Of a stretch of DNA of 64,000 nucleotides, positions 10,584-21,310 are shown piece after piece. The notes below the pieces were generated by a model. The model was not told the DNA's origin and made no database searches. It worked only from the letters and a program-made list of their open reading frames with translations. The DNA is from Tridacna crocea (lineage: Eukaryota; Mollusca; Bivalvia; Cardiida; Cardiidae). The stretch is taken from positions 45,891,159-45,955,158 of the forward strand of contig OX031059.1 of the NCBI GenBank assembly GCA_943736015.1. The letters run 5' to 3'. How positions within the stretch are numbered: position 1 is the stretch's first letter; each line of letters begins with the position of its first letter. The position numbers were made by a program, and so were the translations under genes.

Positions 10584-10832
10584 CTCCGATAGGTTGTAAA
10601 CCATCTAAAGAGTAGACAAAAGGGGGCTGGAAACCATCGAAATGTGTCTGACACATCTCTGTCCTTTTTTCGACTCCTAATTTTCATCGAAAATCCAGCA
10701 AATGCAGCTGGGCGTTGGCATCCGCAAGTATTGCATTTGTTTTCTTTTTTTTCGATGTTCGTTTGACAGTATTTAAGAGAAACGTTTTTTCGTTAATCTT
10801 ACATTTTTTATTTACCAGCAATATTGTCTGTT

Positions 10833-11045
10833 TTAATCCATATACTGCTAAATAAGTGATTTTTTTTTTAATTCGATAGTAAAACCCAAAATATTGTTAT
10901 TTCAAAGTTATATTTGGGGAAATAATATCTCCTAATCGGAGAGTGTAGAACCAAGATCAGACTTCACAGAATGTGCAGTCTGATCTTGATCTACATTGTC
11001 CGGAAACTTTAGGTCTGTGAGTCGGGCTTAGCAGCATAAGGGTAA
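10833..11045 (-). repeat. PH2 element, reverse, complete
   Basis: TTAATCCATATACTGC at left, hairpin AAGATCAGACTTCACA and TGTGCAGTCTGATCTTGATC, right end GCAGCATAAGGGTAA. 213 bp, the same length as the copy at 44129. Confidence 0.85.
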
Positions 11046-11417
11046 CTTTACATTTTTAAAGGTTATTGTTTATATTGTTATAAATAAATACATGTAGTAC
11101 TGAAACAGCTGTGTTGTTACAGATTTATCTATTTTATTCTCGAAACGAAATTTTGTTGGTGTGTATTCTTCAACATAATTATTTTGTCATTTTCCATGAA
11201 TGATGTCCGAAAACGAAGCCGTTGTATAGTAATATGTGATGAAATCGCTTGCTCCATCCGGTAATGATGCGTCTCAGAAAACGTTCTTTCATTATCAGAC
11301 AGAGAGTAGTATAAAGCAATATGGACATAGATTTTTCAGTGGCATACACTACAACGCACTAAAGGTGACAACTATATGATATTGAAAAATATTGCATCAT
11401 TAGCTAGACTATAGTAT
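11046..11417. other. intergenic, nothing recognised
   Basis: No frame or repeat that can be supported. Confidence 0.5.
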
Positions 11418-11600
11418 GCCGGTGTAATGCAGAGAAATGACCCTCCCCTACAAAATGACCCGGGTCATTATCCTACGAACAGAAATGACCCCAGAAGTCA
11501 TTTCACTACGAAGAGGAATGACCCGGGTCATTACTCTACGTAGAGAAATGACCCATGGGTCATTTTATAGGTGAGGGTCATTTCTCTGCACTACACTGGC
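11418..11600. repeat. GP5 fold-back element with four GACCC palindromes
   Basis: Ends GCCGGTGTAATGCAGAG and CTGCACTACACTGGC are inverse. Inside, AATGACCCGGGTCATT-type palindromes begin at 11454, 11484, 11517 and 11547, joined by CTACG linkers. Confidence 0.85.
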
Positions 11601-11947
11601 GCGACAAAAGTTCTGGATAAATATTCGATTGGCGAGTTTCATGATAACTTGGTAAAAGTCATTTGGAATGTGTAGATTACTTTCTCAACGCTCGTCCTAG
11701 CTTTGATTTTGATTATGGTGTAACTCATTTGAGACGAGTAAATGTAAAGAAACTCAACGATTAAAAGGCGCACTGACGGCTTTGACACAATATACATTTT
11801 ATTAAATTTCTATAACAACATTAATTTACAAATGCAACATTGTACATGCACTCCCATTTCACTGTAGTAGACAGTTTTTGTAAACTTTGCTCAAGACTTT
11901 GATGAAAGTGGAGCAACTGCAGATAAAAATATTCTATGACCGTTTTA
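11601..11947. other. intergenic, nothing recognised
   Basis: No gene or repeat family seen. Confidence 0.5.
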
Positions 11948-12126
11948 TTTACCCTTTACTAAACAATTCCTGTTTTTTACTACGCTGGGAAAGAAGGCTT
12001 TTGGCCTTTGAAAACACTGTAGGAAAAGGAGAAAATGCTGGTAACCATTTACATTATACCTGATTTTTAGTCTGCAAACGCTTTCAATCTGGTAGTCCAA
12101 AATTTTGTCGTTTGGGAAAGGGTTAA
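11948..12126 (-). repeat. PH1 element lacking the right hairpin arm
   Basis: The left arm runs through GGAGAAAATGCTGGTAACCA, then jumps straight to the distal flank (CTGATTTTTAGTCTGC). Ends TTTACCCTTTACTAAAC and TTGGGAAAGGGTTAA remain. Confidence 0.88.
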
Positions 12127-13077
12127 GCGTGATAGCATCGTTGCTATTTTCTAACAAAACATTGTTCTTTCTTGCGTGTTTATTTTCATTCCTTTGTTAA
12201 AGCAAGTGTTGATATATCAATAATTTATTATAGCACATGAGCATTGTAGTAACATGAATAAATTAACTAAAAAATACTTAAAGCAAATGTTTACAAGCAG
12301 ATCTATTTCAACATTTTACTTACATACCGGCTCCTTTGTTTGGACCAGGTTAATCTTTTACCAGAACGTACCGTCTTAAAAATAGAATGCTTGTGCGCAG
12401 GTCTATCTATGCACGTGCATAAGTTGTTCTGTAGATAGGAAACACCTGCACCCGTGCGAGAGAGACATTCCACGTGCAATTGACGGATCTTGGGCAGTAC
12501 AGACAGGGTCGTGAAGAACATTATAACTCACGCGATGTTGACTTTCAGGAATTTGTTAAATAATAGGAATGATATTACAAATATGCTTCTTTCAGGTAAG
12601 ACAGATTTTAATCTTAATTTTTGTTGGTGACTAACTCAGCATGTAGTTCTTTGATAATATCTTTCAAAGTGATCATGGAAAAATCTATCCCCTCCTATTT
12701 ACAAAATGTGCTGTTACATTAAGGCCAACCGTGTTTAGAGCATTTTGGATAATTGCATTTTCCTTAAATTCTCTTGTTACATACATGTAATTCATTCATA
12801 CCAAAACCCAACTTATTTTTTCGCATTTTTCCAGTTTTCATAATTGTTAAAGAGCAAAACTAAGAAAAAAATGATGAACGACGCATGTTCTAAAACATGT
12901 CTACAATATTATTGTATTTTGGTACTAATGCATCCTATTTCCTTTGAGACCGACTCTTGAATTGTCTGTTTTAGCAAAGTTTAGCCTCTGGAGCGAAAAA
13001 GCCCTTTTTGTTTTCTTATTGTGAGACAGCTAAACCAACACAGAAGCTCGCGCCCAGGTCGTTCTTACATGGAAAGA
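12127..13077. other. intergenic, nothing recognised
   Basis: Only short frames without protein character; no repeat family seen. Confidence 0.55.
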
Positions 13078-13103
13078 CCCCCCCCCCCCCCCCCCCCCCC
13101 CCC
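13078..13103. repeat. poly-C run, 26 bases
   Basis: Uninterrupted C; exact length is likely uncertain in the assembly. Confidence 0.95.
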
Positions 13104-13470
13104 GTGCTCAGTCGATATCTTATACCTAAACTACCTAAACACCTCTCGTTATTAGATTTAATAAGTTCTGCATAGAGGAACCTTGGCCTTTATGTTTTAA
13201 AATAGTTGCTTTTTGCAGGTAATAAAAGACTCGTGTATCATTACATTCATGAAAACTGTCACGCCGAAGATATAAAAAAAGAGTATCAAACAAAAACTAT
13301 CGATTATAAATGATTGCATCACTAGTGACGTTTTGATTGTTCAGCGTTACAAATAGGTTGAAGGTTAACCCAATAAAGATGCATTCTTATTGAATCGATA
13401 ATTTATTTATCATAATGTATATAGATCTACCATACGTCAGAATATATATACTCTGATCGACTATCTGTTG
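13104..13470. other. intergenic, nothing recognised
   Basis: AT-rich, no feature seen. Confidence 0.5.
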
Positions 13471-13699
13471 TTAACTCTGTACCAAACAATCCCTGGTTTT
13501 TACGACCCTGAGAAAGAAGCTTTTTGAAAACATTGTGGGAAAAGGAGAAAATGCTGGTAACCAGCATTTTCTCCTTTTCCCACAATCTTTTCTATCTTTC
13601 ACAAAACAAATTTCAAATTTTCAGTCACTTTCATTTTGTCGTCTGCAAAAGCTTTCGATTTGGACAAACCCAAAATTTTGTCGTTTGGTAATGAGTTAA
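13471..13699 (-). repeat. PH1 element, reverse, complete, near-perfect hairpin
   Basis: TTAACTCTGTACCAAACAAT to GTTTGGTAATGAGTTAA. The right TTAA (13696-13699) is also the left end of a PH2 copy. Confidence 0.93.
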
Positions 13700-13872
13700 A
13701 TCCGAGTGTAAGAACCTGGATTTTGCTATTTCAAAGTTACCTTTTTTTTAGAACAAATGCCCTTATTGGACAGTGTAGATCTAAGATCAGAATGCACTTA
13801 TTCGCAGTGTGATCTTAATCCACACTGTCCGCTAGAGGTCAGTGAGTCTCGCTTTAGCAGCCTGAGGGTTCA
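13696..13872 (-). repeat. PH2 element abutting PH1 at one TTAA
   Basis: TTAAATCCG at left, TTGCTATTTCAAAGTTAC, hairpin GATCTAAGATCAGAATGCAC, then AGCAGCCTGAGGGTTCA at right. Confidence 0.8.
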
Positions 13873-14084
13873 TATATATGTATGGTCAGCTACGCTTACA
13901 CCTTTTCAATGGGTTTGATCCCCTCGGCTTGCAATCTAGACTTATTATTAGTCTTTCGGATGTAAAGTTAAACCGAGATCCCGTGTGACGGTGCTGTAAA
14001 CCGATCACGTTAAAGAACCAGGGGAAACTAAAGATGGGCTTCGTTCTGTATCTGCACTATCCTCCGTAACAATACTAGCAGCCC

Positions 14085-14100
14085 GGGGGGGGGGGGGGGG
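14085..14100. repeat. poly-G run, 16 bases
   Basis: Uninterrupted G following GCCC. Confidence 0.95.
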
Positions 14101-14197
14101 AAGGGGCGTTGCCCATATGGGAAACGGGAGGCGACGATAAATAAACGCAAATTCAATCAATCACCTTTCAGTGTAAACGCAGTGGATACACAATATC

Positions 14198-14272
14198 GTC
14201 GATTTACTTCAAAATCCTCGTAACTACAGCTTGTAACAAGCTGTAGTTAGGAGGTTTTTGAAGTAAACCGAC
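14198..14272. repeat. CR6 palindrome, 75 bp
   Basis: Arms GTCGATTTACTTCAAAATCC and GGTTTTTGAAGTAAACCGAC enclose TAACTACAGCTTGTAACAAG. A second copy lies at 34969-35040. Confidence 0.88.
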
Positions 14273-14284
14273 GAAATACACTTT

Positions 14285-14345
14285 TTTTGGACGACATTGA
14301 TCACGAGCAGACTGCACAGAACGTCCAATGTGGTTTTTAATATAT
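14285..14345. repeat. PH2 palindrome, decayed
   Basis: GACGACATTGATCACGAGCA and AACGTCCAATGTGG retain the outline only. Confidence 0.4.
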
Positions 14346-14449
14346 ATCTTAATTAAGTCAAGCTTATTGATATCCAAATCGTTCTCAGTTTCAGTGAGTT
14401 TTACTTTCAGACGTTGAAATTACTCGAGTCTATATTTTTTGGCACTGGA

Positions 14450-14840
14450 AGAGTAGGTAATTACTCGTTGTCTGCGCATGTCATATTCTTCGAAGATTCG
14501 AACTTCTGCTATGACGCATCACTCCCCCAGTTTTGGGGGGATTGTGGTATTATGCGCTCTAAAGTAGCAATGGCTTTTATCAATACTTTTTAAGGAAAAA
14601 AAAAGGCATGTTTTATCTCCAGATTTCTCTAAGCTGTTGATCATAGCTGAATGAATAGCACCAGGTAGCGTTTTGTTGAGTAAACGTTTATTTTAGTTTG
14701 AAATTCAAAGTATAAAAGGTTTTCACGTAGAAAAGTAGTTCGGTTCTGTACCCAGAATGTACCCAGAATGTCCAAATTAGATAGACATGTATTTGTAGAA
14801 TGCCATCTAGCGGGACATAATGAGAAATTACATCACTATG
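14450..14840. repeat. dispersed repeat, inverted relative to 42180-42515
   Basis: Shared inverse words include TCTTCGAAGATTCGAA, TTGAGTAAACGTTTATTTTA (with changes) and AGAATGCCATCTAGCGGGA. Confidence 0.7.
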
Positions 14841-14965
14841 GTGCTTTGATTTTTACTTAACGGTTTCTCTCCTTTTCATATAACGAAAACAAAAGCATTC
14901 TTTCTAAGTGTTGTTAAAACAGGGGACTCTGTGATAAATGGGAAATAATTCAAGTAGTTTCAATG

Positions 14966-15209
14966 CCAAACTCTTTACCACACAATCCCGACTTTTAACG
15001 ACCCAGAGAAAGAAAGCCTTCGTGCGAAAAATAAAAACATAATAGGAAAAAGAGAAAATGCTGGTTACCAGCATTTTCTCCTTTTCACCACAATGTTTTC
15101 TATCCATTCTAAATCAAATTTCAATTTTTGATTCACATTTATTTTGTCGTATCCAAATGCTATCAATTCGGACTGGTCCAAAATTTTGTCTTTTGGTACA
15201 GAGATAACC
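14966..15209 (-). repeat. PH1 element, reverse
   Basis: CTCTTTACCACACAATCCC at left; the hairpin left arm has an AT-rich insertion, the right arm one extra base (TTCACCACAATG). Confidence 0.88.
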
Positions 15210-15417
15210 AAATAAATATGTGCACTTTTATAACAAACCCATAAACTCAAATGTCGGAAATCACTATATACATACAGCTGTAATGTACTACTCAAAATTT
15301 GCTAGGGATCACCCTAAAAGATTCACTCTAAATATATATGTGGCATGTATCATGTATCGTTTTACAATAAGTTACATTGCCACACTGAGCAATAAAATGA
15401 CAAGTGGGAATGGTTCT

Positions 15418-15642
15418 TTAAGCCTTTACCTCGCAATGCTGACTGTTAAAGACACCGAGAAAGATGCCTTTGGAAAACATTGTTGAAAAAGGAGAAAATG
15501 CTGGTATCCAGCATTTTCTCCTTTTTCAACAATGTTTTCTACCCTATTACATACAGCATAATGCATGTTGCATTTAGTTTTTGGTCAGCAAATGCTTTCA
15601 ACTTGGACAAATCTAGAGTTTTACCGTATGGTAAAGAGTTTA
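15418..15642 (-). repeat. PH1 element, reverse, mirrored changes in both hairpin arms
   Basis: The arms read ACATTGTTGAAAAAGG and CCTTTTTCAACAATGT where the family has ACATTGTGGGAAAAGG and its inverse. TTAA left (15418), TTTA right. It lies 101 bp downstream of the Tctex gene's stop. Confidence 0.92.
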
Positions 15643-15742
15643 TGCAAAACTGTTGTTACTTATAAACCCATACAGAAATATGTAAGTGATCCCTATCAAA
15701 GTTTGAGTAGTATATATAATATAAGTAGACGTCTATCAGTGT

Positions 15743-16351
15743 TTAGTCTGAATACAAAGCATACACGAGGGCAACTGCGTACATAACATTACTCGTAAAG
15801 GTTGCCTCTGCAAAGTTGTCATACTTATCACTCCATATACCTCGACTAGTGAAGGACAAGGACGGATGTGAGTCCTGCTGCTGCCCTATAGCAACTATAG
15901 CTACTATCTTGTAACGGGGAAAATCTAACGCTTTCACTTTCTGCTTAATTTGATCGGACAACGACTTTGCATGTCTGGTACAGTCATCCCTATTGTAAGG
16001 TTTGTCTCTTAGGTTAGTTTCCAGGATTTCGGCTGCTATTTTCTTCGCCTTGTGGATTGGAAACTTCTGGTCGGGTTTTATTTTGTACGTGTTTTCGTAC
16101 CGGATGTTCATACCTCGGTGCTTTCCGTCAGCTGATAGGGTTTGGCCGCCACGACCTAGCGAGTCGGCCATTGACATACGTCTATCTGAAGCCACGGAAC
16201 CTCGTCGACCGACATACGGCACTTCGAGGGTGGACTTTCTGTCCAATGACGACTTCCGGTCCCCTTTCCTGGAGTCGACAGACGGCTTTCTGTCGTATAT
16301 AGATTTACGACGGCCTTCACTTGGAACCATCGAAGCTTTTCGAGCGGCCAT
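15743..16351 (-). CDS. Tctex1-domain dynein light chain, DYNLT5/TCTEX1D1-like
   Basis: 202 residues in a single coding exon. Residues 1-80 are basic, low-complexity and rich in RRKS, RRGS and RRMS sites, which look like kinase targets. Residues 85-201 form the Tctex1 fold: ENTYKIKPDQKFPIHKAKKI, a helix with C124, then RYKIVAIVAIGQQ, a GIW strand and a C-terminal VMYAVALVYALYSD strand matching the family's SLFALANVYAVYYE pattern. Tctex-type light chains bind dynein intermediate chains or act in ciliary transport. Start: the upstream ATG at 16396 is rejected because a splice acceptor (TGTATTTCAG) falls between the two. The chosen ATG has an ideal context (AAG ATG G). A PH1 copy sits 100 bases past the stop. 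Confidence 0.88.
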   Translation of the reverse strand: MAARKASMVPSEGRRKSIYDRKPSVDSRKGDRKSSLDRKSTLEVPYVGRRGSVASDRRMSMADSLGRGGQTLSADGKHRGMNIRYENTYKIKPDQKFPIHKAKKIAAEILETNLRDKPYNRDDCTRHAKSLSDQIKQKVKALDFPRYKIVAIVAIGQQQDSHPSLSFTSRGIWSDKYDNFAEATFTSNVMYAVALVYALYSD

Positions 16352-16400
16352 CTTTGTTATTTTTTCTTCTTCTTTGTTTAAATACCTGAAATACATGTAA
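16352..16400 (-). promoter_or_regulatory. splice acceptor and short 5' UTR of the Tctex-type gene
   Basis: Read on the minus strand, ACATGTATTTCAG ends at 16386 and is followed by 34 bases of purine-rich UTR and the ATG at 16351. A non-coding first exon would lie at higher coordinates; none could be picked out by eye. Confidence 0.6.
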
Positions 16401-16602
16401 CGTTAGATAGGTGAATATATATATATTTTTTAAAAAAAATTCTAAACAATAAGAGAATTTATTTCAAATTCGCATCATCCTGGTTTTACCACCTCATAGT
16501 TGTTTTATCATGTTTTTTGAGAGGTCTATAATTTACCTGTTTACCAAAAGACAAACATTTAGACTTTGAAGGTCGATCTGGGTCTATACTTTTGGAGATG
16601 CA

Positions 16603-16840
16603 TTAAACCATTACCACACCATACCTACTTTTGGCTACCGTGAGAGAGAAGCCTTTACAAAACATTGTGGGAAAAGGAGAAAATGCTGGTGACCAGCATT
16701 TTCTCCTTTTTCCACAATGTTTTCTACTCTTCACAAAATAAATTTAAAATTTTCGGTCACTTTTACTTTTATTTTGTCGTCTGCAAATGCTTAAATCGAT
16801 TTGAACAAGCCTAAAATATTGTCGTTTGGTAATGAGTTAA
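16603..16840 (-). repeat. PH1 element, reverse, complete
   Basis: TTAAACCATTACCACACC to GTTTGGTAATGAGTTAA; hairpin near-perfect (GGTGACCAGC centre). Just upstream of the Tctex gene. Confidence 0.92.
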
Positions 16841-17074
16841 GCCCCTTTATTAAAAAAAAAAAAAGCATGGCTCATATTATTTATGACCGAATCATATTAA
16901 TAAGTCCAGATTTTTTTCTTTCTCCAACTTTACCTTGACACATGTAAATCCCGTTCACCAGTTTAATTTCATGGCAAAACTATACTAATATCTTCAACTC
17001 GCTAATAATGAATTGGTTGTATATCCCCATTATGTAATAAATGATTGAAATTCGGTCTAGGTCGTATATATAGT

Positions 17075-17305
17075 TTAACTCTTTACCAAAACGACAAAAA
17101 ATAGACTTGTACAAATTCAAAGCAGATTCAGACGACAAAAATAAAAAAATACTTGAAAATTAAAACTTGATTTTGAAAAGGGAGAAAACATTGTTGGAAA
17201 AAGGAGAAAACGTTGTTTACCAGCATTTCCTCCTTCACCCACATTGTTTGCAGACGGCCTCTTTCGAAGGTCGTTAAAACCAGTGATTGTTTGGTAAAGT
17301 GTTTA
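17075..17305 (+). repeat. PH1 element
   Basis: TTAACTCTTTACCAAAACG to TTTGGTAAAGTGTTTA; hairpin imperfect (ACGTTGTTTACCAGC). Confidence 0.9.
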
Positions 17306-17367
17306 CTCTTTACCCACTTAAGCCGGATGGTTCTGAAATCATACATTATACTTGCAAAATATTGATA

Positions 17368-17505
17368 TTTAATCCTTTACCACACTATCTCCTCTTTCAA
17401 GACCACGAGAAAGAGGGCTTAATTTCTCATCTTACTTATTGGACACAAATCCAAATTTTATTTGCCATCTGCAAATGCTTTGAAATTTGGATCAATTTTA
17501 CATTT
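17368..17505 (-). repeat. PH1 element without its palindrome
   Basis: TTTAATCCTTTACCACAC, GACCACGAGAAAGAGGGC, then directly CAAATTTTATTTGCCATCTG: both hairpin arms are missing. Confidence 0.65.
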
Positions 17506-17563
17506 AGCTTTTTCCTAAAGATTTCACATGACTTAAGTATAGAAGTAATACATAAGTAGAAAT

Positions 17564-17625
17564 CATTTTTGTTAAAGGAGAAATCGTAGCAATTTCTCCT
17601 TTTGCTACAATATTTTCAGGACTAG
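17564..17625. repeat. PH1 hairpin fragment
   Basis: AAAGGAGAAATCGTAGCAAT and ATTTCTCCTTTTGCTACAAT: a shortened palindrome with a GCTAC change. Confidence 0.55.
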
Positions 17626-17661
17626 CCTTATGCAAAACGAAATAAAAATTGCCTGCAGGTG

Positions 17662-17894
17662 TTATAACACTTTACCAAACTTAAAAATTTTAGATTTGTC
17701 AAAATTGAATTGATTTGCCGACGATAAAAAATATATTCCATATGATTCAGTTTGTCTTTCTAAGCTTAAAAACATTGCAGGAAAAGGATACAATGCTCAA
17801 AGGTCACCAGCATTTTGTCCTTTTCCCGAAATGTTTTCAAAAAGCCGTCTTCTTCAGGCTTGTAAAAACTGTCGATGGTTTGGTACAGGGTTAA
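17662..17894 (+). repeat. PH1 element
   Basis: TTATAACACTTTACCAAAC to TTTGGTACAGGGTTAA; the hairpin loop is widened (GCTCAAAGGTCACCAGC). Confidence 0.88.
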
Positions 17895-18344
17895 TCAATC
17901 GCTGGTTCAATGGCGTTTTATCAAATTATAAATTATGGTAGTTTTAAAACGAAATAACATAGAAGAAGATTTATGAATTAACCAAAATAAATTGAATATC
18001 GTATGTAAATAAAATTATTATATAACTTAATCTGTAGTAAATGTGTTGGAAGTAATAAAAAGGTTATACATAGTTTTGATAAGTTACAAGGTGAATTCTG
18101 CTTTCTACGCATCTGCAAATGGACAACATAATTATTGTGAAAACATTGTAGGGCCATGAGCAAATGATTATATTCCCTCACAATTTTGTCCATTTTGAGA
18201 AAAGGAAGCTAGATTCTAATTCCATTTCTCTTTTTATCAGTTGTTTCTCCTTACATCCCTAATGGCCTTTTTTTTTTTCAAGAATAGACAAAACCAGACT
18301 GCAGAACTAACGTCTTTCCTTTTTTTTTTTTTACAACTAAACAG

Positions 18345-18718
18345 TAACTCAATTCTTTAACAAACGACAAAATATTACTGTCGTCCTAATTCACAGCTGG
18401 TTCAGAAGACTAATTAGATGTGACTCTGCTGGAGAAATTTGTCTCTGAAAGGCCAAAAAATATTGTTGGAAAAGGAGAAAATGCTGGTCACCAGCATTTT
18501 CTCCTTTTCCCACAATGTTTTCAAAGAATTCACAGCTGGTTCAGAAGACTAATTAAAATGTGACTCTGCTGGGTGAAATTTGTCTCTGAAAGGCTAGAAA
18601 ATATTGTTGGAAAAGGAGAAAATGCTGGTCACCAGCATTTTCTCCTTTTCCCACAATGTTTTCAAAGGCTCCTTTCTCCGGGATCGTCAATACTTGGGAC
18701 TGTATGGTAAAGGGTTCA
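18345..18718 (+). repeat. PH1 element with tandemly duplicated core (two hairpins)
   Basis: A 139 bp unit beginning AATTCACAGCTGGTTCAGAA occurs at 18388 and again at 18527, each with its own hairpin (centre GGTCACC). One left end and one right end (GTATGGTAAAGGGTTCA) surround both. Confidence 0.92.
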
Positions 18719-18849
18719 AAAGAAGTGATATTATTATCATTATTGATAATGCAAATGATAGTTTCAACTATTTTTGACTTTTCTGTTGCTTTTTAAAAGT
18801 GCTTGTGTCAGGGCGGTTCTATCAGCTCAGGCTCATGGTTCGATTCGTA

Positions 18850-19084
18850 ATCTGAAACTTTTCCCAAACGTCAAAATTTTAGACTTGTCCAAATCGAAAG
18901 CAAATGCAGACGACAAATTAACATAGCTTCAAAATTGAAATTTGTTTTCAGCAGGATAGAAAACATTTTGGGAAAAGGAGAAAATACTGCTTACCAGCAT
19001 TTTCTCCCGGTTAACCTCACAATGTGTTCAAAAAGCTTCTGTCTCCGGGTCGTAAAAACCAGGGATTGTTTGGTAGAGGGTTAA
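18850..19084 (+). repeat. PH1 element
   Basis: TTTTCCCAAACGTCAAAATT to GTTTGGTAGAGGGTTAA; the right hairpin arm is disrupted (CTCCCGGTTAACCTCAC). Confidence 0.9.
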
Positions 19085-19234
19085 GACACTGATTAGGTCC
19101 CCGCTACAAGTGCTGGCCAAGCAGCAGTGATCTCAGACAAGGCACTGCGGAGTCTTGTTATAGTAGCCTACTGGTCAAACGAGGGGAGAAATACATAGAG
19201 GATAGATCTAATTGTGTTTTTTTTTTTCTGTAAA

Positions 19235-19615
19235 AGATCGAAATTTATTTCATCGAGTGAACAACATCGGTAATATTTTCACGAGTGGCGCAACCTCTAT
19301 TTATTTAATGTTTTTAACCCTTCTGGGAGGAACTTTATCAAAATCTAGTACGGTTCATTTTGGTTATTCACCATGGTGTACCCCTCTCCGCATAGCAACG
19401 CATTACAATATTACGTCAAGCACGAGAAATGGAAGGTAAATAACGTCATATTTCCATCTGGTTGTGAGGCTCCGGAACTATACCTAGGTAACTAGAATAT
19501 AAAAATCGGTATTTTCACTGGTCCTAACTATGAAATGTCGAAAAAATATTTCACGAATATTTCTCGATAACCTACCGGAAAGCATGAAATACTAGTTCAA
19601 ACTCTAGGGAATCTA
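19235..19615. repeat. dispersed repeat, about 380 bp, copy 1
   Basis: AGCAACGCATTACAATATTA, ATTTCCATCTGGTTGTGAG and CGATAACCTACCGGAAAGCA recur in the same order at 25995-26362. Its left end (TTTATTTCATCGAGTG) is inverse to the left end of the other copy. Confidence 0.8.
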
Positions 19616-20118
19616 TCCTGTTAGAGAAGATAGCGAGGTGTTGAAAACAAGATGAAAAAGAGCGAAGACGAGGAAAATAATAGCAAAAAGTTTTGAAAGT
19701 AACATTTAAGGGAGAGAATGAAGAAATAAAATCTATTTCTACATACATGTATTACAAGTATATGTTATTACCTGGCAAATAATAAAATTTATCTGATGGT
19801 AAGGAGTCAAAATGTACTGTTTCTTTAAACCTTAGGTTCGTTCTACCAATCCTGTGTAAGGCATAACTTTTTAAATATAATGATTACATGATAACAAACG
19901 ACGGAAGGCCTTTTTTATTCAATTCCAAAAGTAATTACATATATGTCCTTCGTCCCCTTACATAAGATCACTCACAACCTCATAGATCGTCATTCACGAA
20001 AGGTTTCGAAAAACATCATGAAAGGAAGCCTGTGCTCCAATGAGCAGGGCTTATTTTACCACAACGTTTTCCGATGTGTTTCTTCTTGCGAAATGCACCC
20101 AAGTGTACAGGAATGATA
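19616..20118. other. intergenic, nothing recognised
   Basis: No protein-like frame or repeat seen. Confidence 0.5.
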
Positions 20119-20348
20119 TTAAGCCTTTACCACACAATGCCGACTTTTAATGACCCTGGGAAAGAAGCCTTTTGAAAACATTGTGGGAAAAGGAGAAAAT
20201 GCTGCCAAGCAGCATTTTCTCCTTTTCTCACAACGTTTTCTATCTTGTCAAATGAAAATTGATTATCTGAGCCACATCAAAATTGTCGTCTGAAAATGCT
20301 TTCAATTTGGAGAAGGCTAAAAATTTGTTGTCTGGTAAAGAGTTTTAA
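20119..20348 (-). repeat. PH1 element, reverse, TTAA both sides
   Basis: TTAAGCCTTTACCACAC to GTCTGGTAAAGAGTTTTAA; loop changed to GCTGCCAAGCAGC. Confidence 0.92.
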
Positions 20349-20728
20349 ATCTATGTAGAATTTTAATTACTCGTTTTCTAACACGAACTTTTTATCTGTA
20401 GTGGGTTACCTCCGTATTCTAAAGGTTAAATATCCCCCTTTTGATAAACGAATATAAATGAACAAATTATTGTACATCGAACATAAAAATATACCCTTGT
20501 GATCACGATGAATCCTTTATTCATTTTATAAATCAATTCTGAACATTAAATTTCGTCGTGCGTAATCGATCTACAAGTTAACTCATTACAGAACTTCATA
20601 TTGAACCCCTGTTTTTCGAAATCGTCTGCTTTTGAGAAGCCACAACGATTTCTACAGCGATTTGAAAAAGTTGATACAATTTCCATTTAGACTTCCGAAC
20701 AACACCAGTAAATTCTATGAGATTCTGT

Positions 20729-20731
<3 letters not shown>
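20349..20731. other. intergenic, nothing recognised
   Basis: No feature seen. Confidence 0.5.
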
Positions 20732-20783
<52 letters not shown>

Positions 20784-20806
20784 GTCTCTCTCTCTCTCTC
20801 TCTCTC
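20732..20806. repeat. (CT)n microsatellite with two TCTG interruptions
   Basis: About 75 bases of CT repeats. Confidence 0.95.
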
Positions 20807-21245
20807 CTCGTTCATTTAAGATGTCATCCCTGTAGTTTTATATATAGTGGGTAAAAATGTAAGAATCTGTTATTTCAATATCTCTTTATTGTATTTGTAT
20901 CATCAGTAAGAGTTGAAATACAAGTATCCCAAGACTAAAAAGTCACTAATTGCGTCGACGTAGTCTTGTAAAATGCCGTCTTTCAGGAAAACAGCTATTT
21001 AATTTCGTACTTTTTGTGAATACATCATTTCAAAAGTAAATTTACATTTGATCAATATGTGCGTATGTGTTTCTCTATCTAACACCCCCACCCCCTTTTC
21101 ATCCCCCTCCTATATTCCTCCATTCCCCTGTTATTGATTCTTTCATGATTTGTATTATACAGAATCCTGATGGGACCAACAAAAATCTCGCCTGTCGCGA
21201 GGAATTGTTACCCGATTTTCCTAAAATGCAATGTACCTTATTACT
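20807..21245. other. intergenic, pyrimidine-rich patch near 21080
   Basis: CACCCCCACCCCCTTTTC-type tract; otherwise nothing recognised. Confidence 0.5.
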
Positions 21246-21310
21246 TAAAGATTAGAGTTTTAGACTCTTCCATTTCAAAAGCATTTGCAGACGACAAACT
21301 AGATGCTGTA
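21246..21310 (+). repeat. PH1 fragment (left flank only)
   Basis: TTTTAGACTCTTCCATTTCA then AAAGCATTTGCAGACGACAA. Confidence 0.75.

Noticed and set aside
16352-16396. Fifteen extra N-terminal codons for the Tctex protein
   Set aside because: A consensus splice acceptor (TATTTCAG) lies inside them, and the downstream ATG has a far better start context.
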